Assembly: GCF_003002025.1 (NCBI RefSeq)
Contig: NZ_PVZB01000008.1
Coordinates: 124,001-188,000, forward strand
Direction: 5' to 3'
Length of the DNA stretch: 64,000 nt
Source: Paraburkholderia sp. BL25I1N1
Lineage (GTDB): Bacteria; Pseudomonadota; Gammaproteobacteria; Burkholderiales; Burkholderiaceae
Part shown: piece by piece, positions 27,426 to 35,670 of the stretch
Layout: every line of letters starts with the position of its first letter
Position numbering within the stretch: the first letter of the stretch is position 1
Program-made: the position numbers and the translations under genes
Notes under the pieces: model-generated
Seen by the model: only the letters and a program-made list of their open reading frames with translations
Told to the model about the DNA's origin: nothing
Databases searched by the model: none

Positions 27426-29792
27426 GTGACCGTTCGCAATCTCGACGCCTTGTTTCGACCCAAATCCGTCGCCGTGATCGGCGCCTCGGAGCGGCCCGGT
27501 AGCACCGGCGCGATGGTGTGGACGCGCGTGCTGGACGGGGGCTTCGACGGCCCGCTCTGGCCGGTCAATCCGAAGTACGAACGGCTCGGCGGCCACGCCG
27601 TGATCCACGATCCGGGCGATCTGCCGGAAGCGCCAACGGTCGCGCTGATCTGCACGCCACCGGCGACATGGCCCGGCATCATCCATAAGCTCGGCGGATT
27701 GGGCACGCGCGCGGCGATTATCGTCGGCGAGGTGCGGTGCGATGAGGACCGGCTCGCGCTGCGGCACGCGCTTTCGGCGGCGCGGCCGAATCTGCTGCGG
27801 ATTGTCGGGCCGGGTAGTCTCGGCGTGGTGTCGCCGGCGCTGCGCGCGCATCTGGGCGCGCCGTCGTGCACGGTGAAGGCGGGCGGCGTCGCGTGGGTGT
27901 CGCAGTCGAACGCGCTGACCAACGCCGTGCTCGGCTGGGCGCACGCGCGCGGCCTCGGCTTCTCGCACGCGGTGGCGCTCGGCGGCGAGGCGGACGTGGA
28001 CGCAGGCGACGTGCTCGACTATCTGGCCAGCGACCCCGGCACGCGCGCCATCCTGCTCGAACTGGATAGCGTGCGGGCGGCGCGCAAGTTCATGTCCGCA
28101 GCCCGCGCGGCGGCGCGCAACAAGCCGGTGCTGGCGCTGCGCTCCGGCCACGCCGATCCCGCCGACGCGCTCTACACCGCCGCGTTCCGCCGCGCCGGCA
28201 TGGTGCGCGTCGACGCGCTCGACGACCTGCTCGACGAGATCGAGACCCTCGGCGTGGGCCGCGTGGCGGCGGGCGCCACGGCCACGCTGATTACGAGCGA
28301 CCGCGGCCTGGCCACGTTGGCTCGCGACGCCTTCGCCGCAGCCGGCGATACCCTTGCGCCGTGGCCCGATGAGGCATCGGAGGCGTTGAAGCAGACCTTG
28401 CCGTACGCGGTCGGCGGCAACCCGCTGCAACTCGGCGACGACGCGCGTCCTGAGCACTTCGGCACCGCGCTCAAGCTGCTCGCGGATCATCGCAGCACCG
28501 GCACGGCCTTCGTGGTCCACGCGTCGACGCACGGCGCGCCGGTCGGCGAAGTGGCGCAGGCCCTGATCGCGAATCATCGCTTGGCGTATCGCGGCTTGCT
28601 CGCGTGTTTCTTCGGCGGCGTGGATGCCGCCACGCGCGACGCGCTGCACGCGCAGGGCATCCCGGTTCATACGACGCCGCAACGCCTCGCGCGCGCCTTC
28701 GCGCGGCTGGTCGATTACCGCACGGGGCGCGAACTGCTGATGCAAACGCCGGAGGGTTTGCCGGCGCAAATTCCCGAATGCATTGACGCCGCTCAGGCTC
28801 AGGCGCGCGAGGCACTTGCAGCAGGTGAGCACCAACTAACCGGCGAAGGGGCGGCGCGGTTTCTGGGGCGGTTCGGATTGCAGGTGGAAACGGACTCGTC
28901 CACCAAACCCGTCGTCGACATCGCTGTCGAACTCTACGACGACGGCAACTTCGGCCCTGTCTTGCGCTTCACGACGCCATCGGCCGACGGCGTGTCCGAA
29001 CCGTTGTGCGTCTACGGGTTGCCGCCGCTCAACCCAATGCTCGCGCGCGACATCGTTACGCGTTCGCCGTACGCGCGGCTGGTTGCGCCGGAACCGGCGC
29101 TGGCCGCGCTGACGTCGCTCTCGCAAGCCGTGTGCGACGTCAAGGAGCTTGTCGGTCTCTCGCTGACGCTCAGGGTGTACCGCGATCACGTGATGATCGT
29201 CGAGCCCACGCTGAACCTGGCGCCGACACGCAGCCGCCTCGCGATCGTGCCGTATCCGCGCCGTTTCGAAGAAACGCTGGATTGGCAAGGAGTGCGAGTG
29301 ACGGTCCGGCCCATCCGTCCGGAAGACGAGGCCGCGCATCATGACTTCGTTGAAGCAATGACGCCCGAGGATTTGCGTTTGCGATTTTTCGGCGCCGTGG
29401 GCAGCTTCGACCATTCGCAGCTGGCGCGCATGACGCAGATCGACTACGACCGCGAAATGGCGCTGATCGCCACCGTGCAGAGCGACGAAGGTTTCACGCG
29501 GACGCTTGGTGTGGTGCGTGCTGTCGCCGATCCCGACAACGAAACCGCCGAATTCGCGGTGGCGGTGCGCTCGGATCAGAAAGGCCGGCGCCTTGGGCAA
29601 TTGCTGATGGACCGGATCATCAAATATGCGCGAGCGCGCGGCATTCATTGGCTGGTTGGCGAGGCGCTGCGCGAGAATGCCCCGATGATCGGGCTCGCCA
29701 AGGCCAGCGGTTTTACGATCACGCGGACGGAGGATCCGGGTGTGGTGGGGTTCAGGATGGCGCTGGATGAGGTGGCAGAGGCAAGCGCTTAG
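27426..29792 (+). CDS. Pat-like protein: CoA-binding/acyl-CoA ligase-like domains fused to GNAT acetyltransferase
   Basis: A 788-residue protein with the domain order of Pat/YfiQ lysine acetyltransferases, which acetylate and inactivate enzymes such as acetyl-CoA synthetase. CoA-binding Rossmann domain at the N-terminus (SVAVIGASERPGSTG), succinyl-CoA-synthetase-like domain (GGEADVDAGDVLDYL), a shortened ATP-grasp remnant (about 470-590) and a C-terminal GNAT domain (VRPIRPEDEAAHHDF and RSDQKGRRLGQLLM). The ATP-grasp portion jumps from the LTGEGAARFLGRFGL helix almost directly to DDGNFGPVLRF, so much of the nucleotide-binding lobe is missing. The GTG at 27426 follows CGGAG by 5 bases; an upstream in-frame GTG (27381) is less likely. 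Confidence 0.85.
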   Translation: MTVRNLDALFRPKSVAVIGASERPGSTGAMVWTRVLDGGFDGPLWPVNPKYERLGGHAVIHDPGDLPEAPTVALICTPPATWPGIIHKLGGLGTRAAIIVGEVRCDEDRLALRHALSAARPNLLRIVGPGSLGVVSPALRAHLGAPSCTVKAGGVAWVSQSNALTNAVLGWAHARGLGFSHAVALGGEADVDAGDVLDYLASDPGTRAILLELDSVRAARKFMSAARAAARNKPVLALRSGHADPADALYTAAFRRAGMVRVDALDDLLDEIETLGVGRVAAGATATLITSDRGLATLARDAFAAAGDTLAPWPDEASEALKQTLPYAVGGNPLQLGDDARPEHFGTALKLLADHRSTGTAFVVHASTHGAPVGEVAQALIANHRLAYRGLLACFFGGVDAATRDALHAQGIPVHTTPQRLARAFARLVDYRTGRELLMQTPEGLPAQIPECIDAAQAQAREALAAGEHQLTGEGAARFLGRFGLQVETDSSTKPVVDIAVELYDDGNFGPVLRFTTPSADGVSEPLCVYGLPPLNPMLARDIVTRSPYARLVAPEPALAALTSLSQAVCDVKELVGLSLTLRVYRDHVMIVEPTLNLAPTRSRLAIVPYPRRFEETLDWQGVRVTVRPIRPEDEAAHHDFVEAMTPEDLRLRFFGAVGSFDHSQLARMTQIDYDREMALIATVQSDEGFTRTLGVVRAVADPDNETAEFAVAVRSDQKGRRLGQLLMDRIIKYARARGIHWLVGEALRENAPMIGLAKASGFTITRTEDPGVVGFRMALDEVAEASA

Positions 29793-29907
29793 GCGGCGTG
29801 CCCAAAGTGCTGAGTTGAACGATCACCGCATCCAATGCATTCGAGACGGTGATCAAAGTGACGAGAGCTGCTGAAGGCCTCGCGCCGCGAGAAGAACCGG
29901 AGAAACC

Positions 29908-30453
29908 TCAGGCCGCCAGCTTCGCCGCCGCCTCATCAACCTGCGACCGCGTCACCGCCAACTCCTCCAACCACGCATCGCCATAAACCGCCCCGGTCTC
30001 ACGCTCCAAACGCGCAATCGTCGCCGCGCAGCGACTCGCATCCTTCGGCGTCGCGATAAACGATTTCACCGATTCACCCGCCTTGAACGCATCGAACAAC
30101 GGCACTCGAATATCGTCCGGCAGCGCGCGCGTCGTCCACTGATACGGCTTACCGTTGAACGTGAATTGCGGCGGCAGCACGCGCTCTTTCTTCGCGGCCG
30201 GAATCAGGCCGTACGTGCGCGCGGCTTCGCCGATCTGCTCCGGCGAAAACAGCTCGTCCGGGCTGATGTCGAATTGCTGAATGAACGTCTCGATGCTTTG
30301 CATCGCCGCCGCGCGGTCGTCGCGGCGCTTTTGCGCATGAGCGACGATGTCGCGCAGTTCGTCGGCTTCTTCAGGCGTGATCGTGAAGCTCGACTGCTTC
30401 TGCTGGAGTTCGGAAAAACGCTGGAATTCGGAATCGGTCAGAAGTTTCGCCAT
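29908..30453 (-). CDS. Conserved-looking protein, unknown function
   Basis: A 181-residue soluble protein starting MAKLLTDSEFQRFSELQQKQ. The N-terminal half is helical and charged (ITPEEADELRDIVAHAQKRRDDRAAAM). DISPDELFSPEQI follows, then a short beta-rich segment FTFNGKPYQWTTRALPDDIR. The layout of a helical half plus a short module after an IS-x-EEL-like phrase recalls H-NS-type proteins, but the WSGRGR motif is absent and I do not claim that family. Single gene on the minus strand. Confidence 0.6.
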   Translation of the reverse strand: MAKLLTDSEFQRFSELQQKQSSFTITPEEADELRDIVAHAQKRRDDRAAAMQSIETFIQQFDISPDELFSPEQIGEAARTYGLIPAAKKERVLPPQFTFNGKPYQWTTRALPDDIRVPLFDAFKAGESVKSFIATPKDASRCAATIARLERETGAVYGDAWLEELAVTRSQVDEAAAKLAA

Positions 30454-30584
30454 TGCTTATCGATGAGCGCGCATGAGCGAACCCATGCGGCGTGATTTTT
30501 GAGAGGGTCGCCATTCTAAACCATGTGCGCGAGCGGCCGATTTTCGACCGACCGCCGCTCAGGTTCGACCAGCCGCATCACGCG

Positions 30585-31373
30585 CTAGGCGGCGTTCTCG
30601 TGAAACATCGACAGTGCCTGGACCGTCTCGCGCAACAGCACGGTGGCGGCTTCGAGCGTCGGGGCAACATACTCGTCGATGCGCCGCAAGTACGGACAGG
30701 TAAGCACCGCGATCGCCTGGCCGGATGGACCCTGGATCGGAAACGTGAGGTCCGTCACGCCGAACGTCTGCTGGCTGTCCTTCTGCGAAAAACCCGCTGC
30801 GCGAATCCGCTCGCAAGCCTGTTCGAGCGCGTCACGATCGATCGTGACCTCGCCCTTCACTTTGGTATGCTCGGCCAGCATCTGTTCGCGCTGCTCGATG
30901 CTTTGAAACGCGAGCATCACGCGCCCGGAACCGGTGTCGATCAGGCCGACGCGCGAACCGAGGCGCACCGACATGCCCCACGTACCCGGACCATCCACTT
31001 GCGCGATCACCAGCAGATTGCCGCGGTCGTACACCACGAGGTGACACGATTGTTCGGCAGCATCGGCAAAGCGCTGCATGAGCGGGAGCGCTTCGGAGAT
31101 CAGACGGTTCATCGGCGGATGACGGTGCGCGAGCGCATACAGCTTGAGGCTGAGCGAATAGCGGTCTCCCCCCGCCGAGCGCACCACGTACTGACGCGCG
31201 ACCAGCCGTTCGAGCATGCGATACATTTCGCTCGCGTTGCGTCCGAGCAGCTTGGTGATTTCGGCGCGCGTGAGTCCTTCCTTCTGCTCGGCGAGCAGTT
31301 CGAGGATGTCGAGGCCTTTGTCGAGCGCCGGAGCGCGGTAGCGGTCGGCGTCGTCTTTGTCGTCTGCGTCCAT
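30585..31373 (-). CDS. IclR-family regulator of the L-fucose locus
   Basis: A 262-residue regulator. The winged helix-turn-helix (ALDKGLDILELLAEQKEGLTRAEITKLLGRNASEMYRMLERL) covers about residues 15-75, and the effector-binding IclR domain contains VRLGSRVGLIDTGSGRVMLAF. The ATG at 31373 is chosen because the N-terminus then begins just before the DNA-binding domain; an upstream ATG at 31403 would add ten residues. It is divergent from the sugar ABC transporter, with a perfect palindrome (31525-31546) between them. It probably represses or activates the fucose operon in response to a pathway intermediate. Confidence 0.88.
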   Translation of the reverse strand: MDADDKDDADRYRAPALDKGLDILELLAEQKEGLTRAEITKLLGRNASEMYRMLERLVARQYVVRSAGGDRYSLSLKLYALAHRHPPMNRLISEALPLMQRFADAAEQSCHLVVYDRGNLLVIAQVDGPGTWGMSVRLGSRVGLIDTGSGRVMLAFQSIEQREQMLAEHTKVKGEVTIDRDALEQACERIRAAGFSQKDSQQTFGVTDLTFPIQGPSGQAIAVLTCPYLRRIDEYVAPTLEAATVLLRETVQALSMFHENAA

Positions 31374-31494
31374 CGTGAGGGAGGTTCCTTGGGCTGTTCT
31401 CATTATGTGGCGCGTGAGTGTACGTGCGGGACGAATCTCGCGGAGATGGCGCACGTCCAGGGAAAATACGGACGATCCCTGCAGTCTATATTCC

Positions 31495-31546
31495 TTGACT
31501 TCGAAAAGTCCATATATGAATAATACGTTCATTGGTGAATGAACGT
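31495..31546 (+). promoter_or_regulatory. Candidate -35 element and IclR operator of the fucose operon
   Basis: ACGTTCATT (31525-31533) and AATGAACGT (31538-31546) form a perfect 9-bp inverted repeat with a 4-bp spacer, matching the GTTCAT-N6-ATGAAC form typical of IclR-type sites. TTGACT at 31495-31500 is a possible -35, with a poor -10 (TAATAC after 20 bp). A second, weaker site TCCATATATGAA lies between. Confidence 0.6.
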
Positions 31547-31646
31547 CGCCAAGACTCGACAAGACTCGAATAAAAAAAGCGCAGGACGAAGTGCCGGCCT
31601 CAGACCCGGTTCACGCAGTTCCCACAACGCATATCTGGAGACAACC

Positions 31647-32696
31647 ATGTCGTTCGCGAAAGGGCCGCTCACGGCCCGCCGTTTGTTCCGCACTTCGTTC
31701 TCCGTCGCGGCAGCCGCTGCGTGCCTCGCCGGCCTTGCCGCGACGGGCGCCGCGCAAGCCGCCGACGCCGGCAAGATCGGCCTCGGTCTGCCGCTGCTGA
31801 CCTCGCCGTTCTGGCAGTCGTACAACAACTATCTGCCCAAGTACGCGAAGGAGAGCGGTCTCGACATCCTCGCGCCGGTCAATTCGAACGGCGATCCGGT
31901 CCAGCAGATCACGGACATGAACAACCTGCTGAACCTCGGCGCGAAGGGCATCGTGGTCGGCCCGCTGGATTCGGCGGCGATCAGCCGCGCGCTCGACGCC
32001 GCCGCGGCGAAGAACGTGCCGGTGGTCGCCGTAGACGTCGCGCCGACGCAGGGCAAGGTCGCGATGGTCGTGCGCGCGGATAATCACGCGTACGGCGAGA
32101 AGGCGTGCAAGTACATTGGCGATCACGTGAAGTCGGGCAAGGTCGTGCAGATCATGGGCGACCTGGCGTCGGTCAACGGACGCGATCGGTCTGAAGCGTT
32201 CCGCTCTTGCATGAAGGGTTATCCCGGCGTGTCGGTATTGGAAATTCCCGCGGCCTGGAAGGGCGATGTCGCGGCTACCGCGCTCGACAGTCTGGTGACC
32301 GCGAATCCCGACGTGAAAGCCATCTACATGCAGGCAGGTGGCGTGTATCTGTCGCCGACGCTGCAAACCTTGCGTCGCAAGCAGATGCTGTTTCCCGCTG
32401 GTGACGCAAAACACGTCGTGATCGTCAGCAACGACGGCATTCCTCAAGAGTTCGACGCGATCCGCCGCGGCGATATCGACGCGACTGTGTCGCAGCCCGC
32501 GGACTCGTACGCGAAATACGGCCTGTTCTATATCAAGGCGGCGTTGGCGGGGCAGACCTTCAAGCCAGGTCCGACCGATCACGGCAGCAAGATCATCCAG
32601 CTCGCGCCGGGCATTCTGGAAGACCAATTGCCCGCACCGCTCGTGACGAAATCGAACGTCGACGACAAAGCCTTGTGGGGCAACACGGTCAAATGA
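31647..32696 (+). CDS. Sugar ABC transporter substrate-binding protein
   Basis: A 349-residue periplasmic binding protein of the RbsB-like class (Peripla_BP_4). The signal peptide ends near AAQAADAGK, and the mature protein begins KIGLGLPLLTSPFWQSYNNYLP. Characteristic segments are GAKGIVVGPLDSAAISRAL and VAVDVAPTQGKVAMVVRADN. TGGAGAC precedes the ATG at 31647. It overlaps the ATPase gene by 4 bases. Genomic context points to L-fucose or a related 6-deoxy sugar as ligand. Confidence 0.9.
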   Translation: MSFAKGPLTARRLFRTSFSVAAAAACLAGLAATGAAQAADAGKIGLGLPLLTSPFWQSYNNYLPKYAKESGLDILAPVNSNGDPVQQITDMNNLLNLGAKGIVVGPLDSAAISRALDAAAAKNVPVVAVDVAPTQGKVAMVVRADNHAYGEKACKYIGDHVKSGKVVQIMGDLASVNGRDRSEAFRSCMKGYPGVSVLEIPAAWKGDVAATALDSLVTANPDVKAIYMQAGGVYLSPTLQTLRRKQMLFPAGDAKHVVIVSNDGIPQEFDAIRRGDIDATVSQPADSYAKYGLFYIKAALAGQTFKPGPTDHGSKIIQLAPGILEDQLPAPLVTKSNVDDKALWGNTVK

Positions 32697-34225
32697 GCGG
32701 TCCAATGAGCGAACTCACGTCCTCGGTGCCCGTCGTCGAAGCGCTCGAGGTCACCAAACGCTTTGGCTCGACGGCCGCGCTGAACGACGTGAGCATTCGC
32801 GTCATGCCCGGCGAGTCGCACGCGCTCGTCGGGCGCAACGGCGCGGGTAAATCGACGCTGGTGTCGATTCTCACCGGCCTGCGCAAGCCCGACACCGGCG
32901 AGGTGCGTTTCAGCGGCGCGGCCGCGCCATCGATCGCGGATCGCGACGCCTGGCGCGAGCGCGTGGCATGCGTCTATCAACATTCGACGATCATCCGCGA
33001 TCTGAGCGTGGCGGAGAATCTGTTCATCAACCGGCAGCCGTTGCGCGGCGGCGTGATCGACTGGCAAGCCATGCGGCGCGACGCGCGCACGTTGCTCGAT
33101 CACTGGAAGATCGACGTGCGCGAAGATGCCCGCGCCGGCGATCTGTCGGTGGAAGCGCGGCAACTGGTGGAGATTGCGCGCGCGCTGTCGTACGGCGCGC
33201 GCTTCATCATTCTCGACGAACCGACCGCGCAACTCGACGGCGACGAGATCAAGCGCCTGTTCCGGCGTATCAGCGAGTTGCAGCGCGAAGGCGTGACGTT
33301 TCTCTTCATCTCGCATCATCTTCAGGAAGTCTATGAAATTTGCCAGGCCGTGACGGTGCTGCGCGATGCGCGGCATATCGTCAGCGCGCCGGTGTCCGCG
33401 TTGCCGCGCGAGCAGCTGATCGAAGCGATGACCGGCGAACGCGGCGGTCTCGCCGTCGCCGACGCTGCAGCGCGCGCCGCGTTGCCCGCCGATACGGCGG
33501 TCGCGCTTGAAATTAAAGAACTGGCCGGCGCCGATTACGAAGGCGTGTCGTTTACGGTGAAGCGCGGCGAAGTCGTCGGCTTGACCGGCGCGACGAGCAG
33601 CGGCCGCACGAGCGTGGCCGAAGCGATTGCGGGCCTGCGCGCGCCCAAGCGCGGCACGATCAGCGTCGACGGCGCAATCTTGCCACCCGGCGATGTGCCC
33701 GCGGCGCTCGCGCATGGCGTAGGCTGTGTGCCGAAGGATCGGCATCACGAAGGGCTGGTGCTCACGCAATCGGTGGCGGAAAACGCATCGATGACGATCG
33801 CGCGTCTGCTCGGCAAATTCGGCATCGCGCCGCCCGCGAAAAAGAACGCCTTCGGCCAGAAGATGATCGAGGCGCTCGGCATCGTCGCGCAAGGTCCGGA
33901 GCATGTCGTCTCGGGTCTATCCGGCGGCAATCAGCAGAAGGTGGTGATGGCGCGCGCGCTCGCCACCAACCCCAATGTGCTCGTGCTGATCGATCCCACC
34001 GCGGGCGTCGACGTGAAATCGAAGGAAGCGTTGCTCTCCGTCGTGGATCGCGTGCGCGAAGAGGGCAAGGCCGTGCTGGTCGTGTCCGGCGAACTCGACG
34101 ATCTGCGCACCTGTGACCGCGTGCTGGTCATGTTCCGTGGCCGTGTCGCTGCCGAATTTCCCGCGGGTTGGCAGGACCACGACCTGATCGCATCCGTCGA
34201 AGGAGTCAGTCTTCATGAAGAATAG
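32693..34225 (+). CDS. Sugar ABC transporter ATPase, double nucleotide-binding type
   Basis: A 510-residue RbsA/XylG-like protein with two ATPase halves. The first has Walker A GRNGAGKST, the signature region LSVEARQLVEIARAL and Walker B FIILDEPTAQLDGDE. The second half has the degenerate Walker A TGATSSGRTS, signature LSGGNQQKVVMARAL and VLVLIDPTAGVDV, as usual for this class. The ATG at 32693 overlaps the binding-protein stop. Energises sugar import at the inner membrane together with the permease that overlaps its 3' end. Confidence 0.93.
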   Translation: MSGPMSELTSSVPVVEALEVTKRFGSTAALNDVSIRVMPGESHALVGRNGAGKSTLVSILTGLRKPDTGEVRFSGAAAPSIADRDAWRERVACVYQHSTIIRDLSVAENLFINRQPLRGGVIDWQAMRRDARTLLDHWKIDVREDARAGDLSVEARQLVEIARALSYGARFIILDEPTAQLDGDEIKRLFRRISELQREGVTFLFISHHLQEVYEICQAVTVLRDARHIVSAPVSALPREQLIEAMTGERGGLAVADAAARAALPADTAVALEIKELAGADYEGVSFTVKRGEVVGLTGATSSGRTSVAEAIAGLRAPKRGTISVDGAILPPGDVPAALAHGVGCVPKDRHHEGLVLTQSVAENASMTIARLLGKFGIAPPAKKNAFGQKMIEALGIVAQGPEHVVSGLSGGNQQKVVMARALATNPNVLVLIDPTAGVDVKSKEALLSVVDRVREEGKAVLVVSGELDDLRTCDRVLVMFRGRVAAEFPAGWQDHDLIASVEGVSLHEE

Positions 34226-35270
34226 TGTGCCCAGTCCCACTTTCGGCGCCGTGCAAGGTCAGGCTCAGCCGCAGATGGCCGCGCCGGCGTCGCGAGGCAA
34301 ACGCGCGCGCTCCGAACTCGCCCGGCTGCGTGAACTGGCGTTGTTGCCCGCGCTCGCTTTGTTGATCGTGATCGGCGCGTTTGTCAGCCCGAGCTTTTTG
34401 ACGAAAGCGAATCTCATCAGTGTGCTGGGCGCGTCGGCGGCGCTGGCGCTCGTCGTGCTCGCCGAATCGCTGATCGTGCTGACCGGCAAGTTCGACTTGT
34501 CGCTCGAATCGACGGTCGGTATCGCGCCCGCCGTGGGCGCGATGCTGGTGATGCCGGCGGCGTCCGCGGGCTTCGGCATGCAATGGCCGGCGGCGGCCGG
34601 CTTGCTCGCCATCGTGGCGGTGGGCGCGGTGATCGGCTTCATCAACGGCTTTCTCGTGGTGCGTTTGCGGCTCAACGCGTTCATCGTCACGCTGGCCATG
34701 CTGATCGTGTTGCGCGGCATGCTGGTCGGCGCGACCAAGGGCGGCACGCTGTTCGATATGCCGCCGTCGTTCTTCGCGCTCGCGACCACTATCGTGCTCG
34801 GCTTGCCTTTGTCCGTATGGCTCGCCGCGGTGGCATTCGCGATCGCGGCCTTCATGCTGCGCTACCACCGGCTGGGCCGTGCGTTGTACGCGATCGGCGG
34901 TAATCCGGAAGCGGCGCGCGCGGCTGGGATTCGCGTGGAGCGCATCACCTGGGGCGTATTCGTGCTCGGGAGCATACTTGCCTCGGTGGGCGGTCTGATC
35001 GTGACCGGCTATGTCGGCGCGATCAATGCAAACCAGGGCAACGGCATGATCTTCACGGTGTTCGCGGCGGCGGTGATCGGCGGCATTTCGCTCGACGGCG
35101 GCAAGGGCACCATGTTCGGCGCGCTCACCGGCGTGCTGCTGCTCGGCGTCGTGCAGAACCTGCTGACGTTAGCCCAGGTGCCGTCTTTCTGGATTCAGGC
35201 GATCTATGGCGCGATCATTCTGGGCTCGCTGATGGTGGCGCGCGTTGCGAGCGGCGAAGGGCAGAACTGA
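34215..35270 (+). CDS. Sugar ABC transporter permease
   Basis: A 351-residue inner-membrane permease of the RbsC/BPD_transp_2 family with eight or more hydrophobic helices. Family features: NLISVLGASAALALVVLAESLIVLTG, a conserved coupling region YAIGGNPEAARAAGIRVERI and the C-terminal GGISLDGGKGTMFGALTGVLL. It overlaps the ATPase gene by 11 bases. Probably works as a homodimer, since only one permease gene is present. Confidence 0.92.
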   Translation: MKNSVPSPTFGAVQGQAQPQMAAPASRGKRARSELARLRELALLPALALLIVIGAFVSPSFLTKANLISVLGASAALALVVLAESLIVLTGKFDLSLESTVGIAPAVGAMLVMPAASAGFGMQWPAAAGLLAIVAVGAVIGFINGFLVVRLRLNAFIVTLAMLIVLRGMLVGATKGGTLFDMPPSFFALATTIVLGLPLSVWLAAVAFAIAAFMLRYHRLGRALYAIGGNPEAARAAGIRVERITWGVFVLGSILASVGGLIVTGYVGAINANQGNGMIFTVFAAAVIGGISLDGGKGTMFGALTGVLLLGVVQNLLTLAQVPSFWIQAIYGAIILGSLMVARVASGEGQN

Positions 35271-35295
35271 TGCACATGCACCTTGGAGAACTCAT

Positions 35296-35628
35296 TTGAT
35301 CAGCCGCCCGTTGCCATTGCAAACCGATCCACGCCTGATCCTGCTCAGTCCAACCGACAACTGCCTGATCGCGGCGGCGCGCCTCGACGGCGGCACGCAG
35401 ATCGAGATCGAGGGCGAGCGCGTGACGCTCGCCAAAACCATCGAACTTGGTCACAAGGTGGCGCGCCATGAACTCGCGAAGGACGACAAGGTGCTGCGCT
35501 ACGGCGCGGTGATCGGTCATGTGACAGAAGCCGTGGCACGTGGTGCGCATCTGCATACGCACAACCTCGAAAGCGATTACCTGCCGACGTACACGCACGA
35601 CGCGGGCCACGAATTCGTCCATCACTGA
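35296..35628 (+). CDS. UxaA-type dehydratase, small SAF-domain subunit
   Basis: A 110-residue protein matching the N-terminal SAF domain of altronate dehydratase (UxaA/GarD family). Typical phrases are LLSPTDNCLIAAA, LGHKVARHEL, RYGAVIGHVTEAVARGAHLHTHNLES. The start is TTG at 35296 with GGAGA 7 bases before; no ATG in this frame gives a family-like N-terminus. In UxaA this domain is fused to the catalytic part; here it is a separate gene immediately upstream of that part, as in SuyA/SuyB. Predicted to form the sugar-acid dehydratase of the fucose pathway with the next gene. Confidence 0.85.
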   Translation: MISRPLPLQTDPRLILLSPTDNCLIAAARLDGGTQIEIEGERVTLAKTIELGHKVARHELAKDDKVLRYGAVIGHVTEAVARGAHLHTHNLESDYLPTYTHDAGHEFVHH

Positions 35629-35670
35629 TGTGCGCACAACGAAGTGGCCTTGCGCCGCGCTGGAACGATC

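Noticed and set aside
30166..31523. Plus-strand frames opposite the 181-residue protein and the IclR gene
   Set aside because: Antisense shadows; the minus strand has proper domains and starts.
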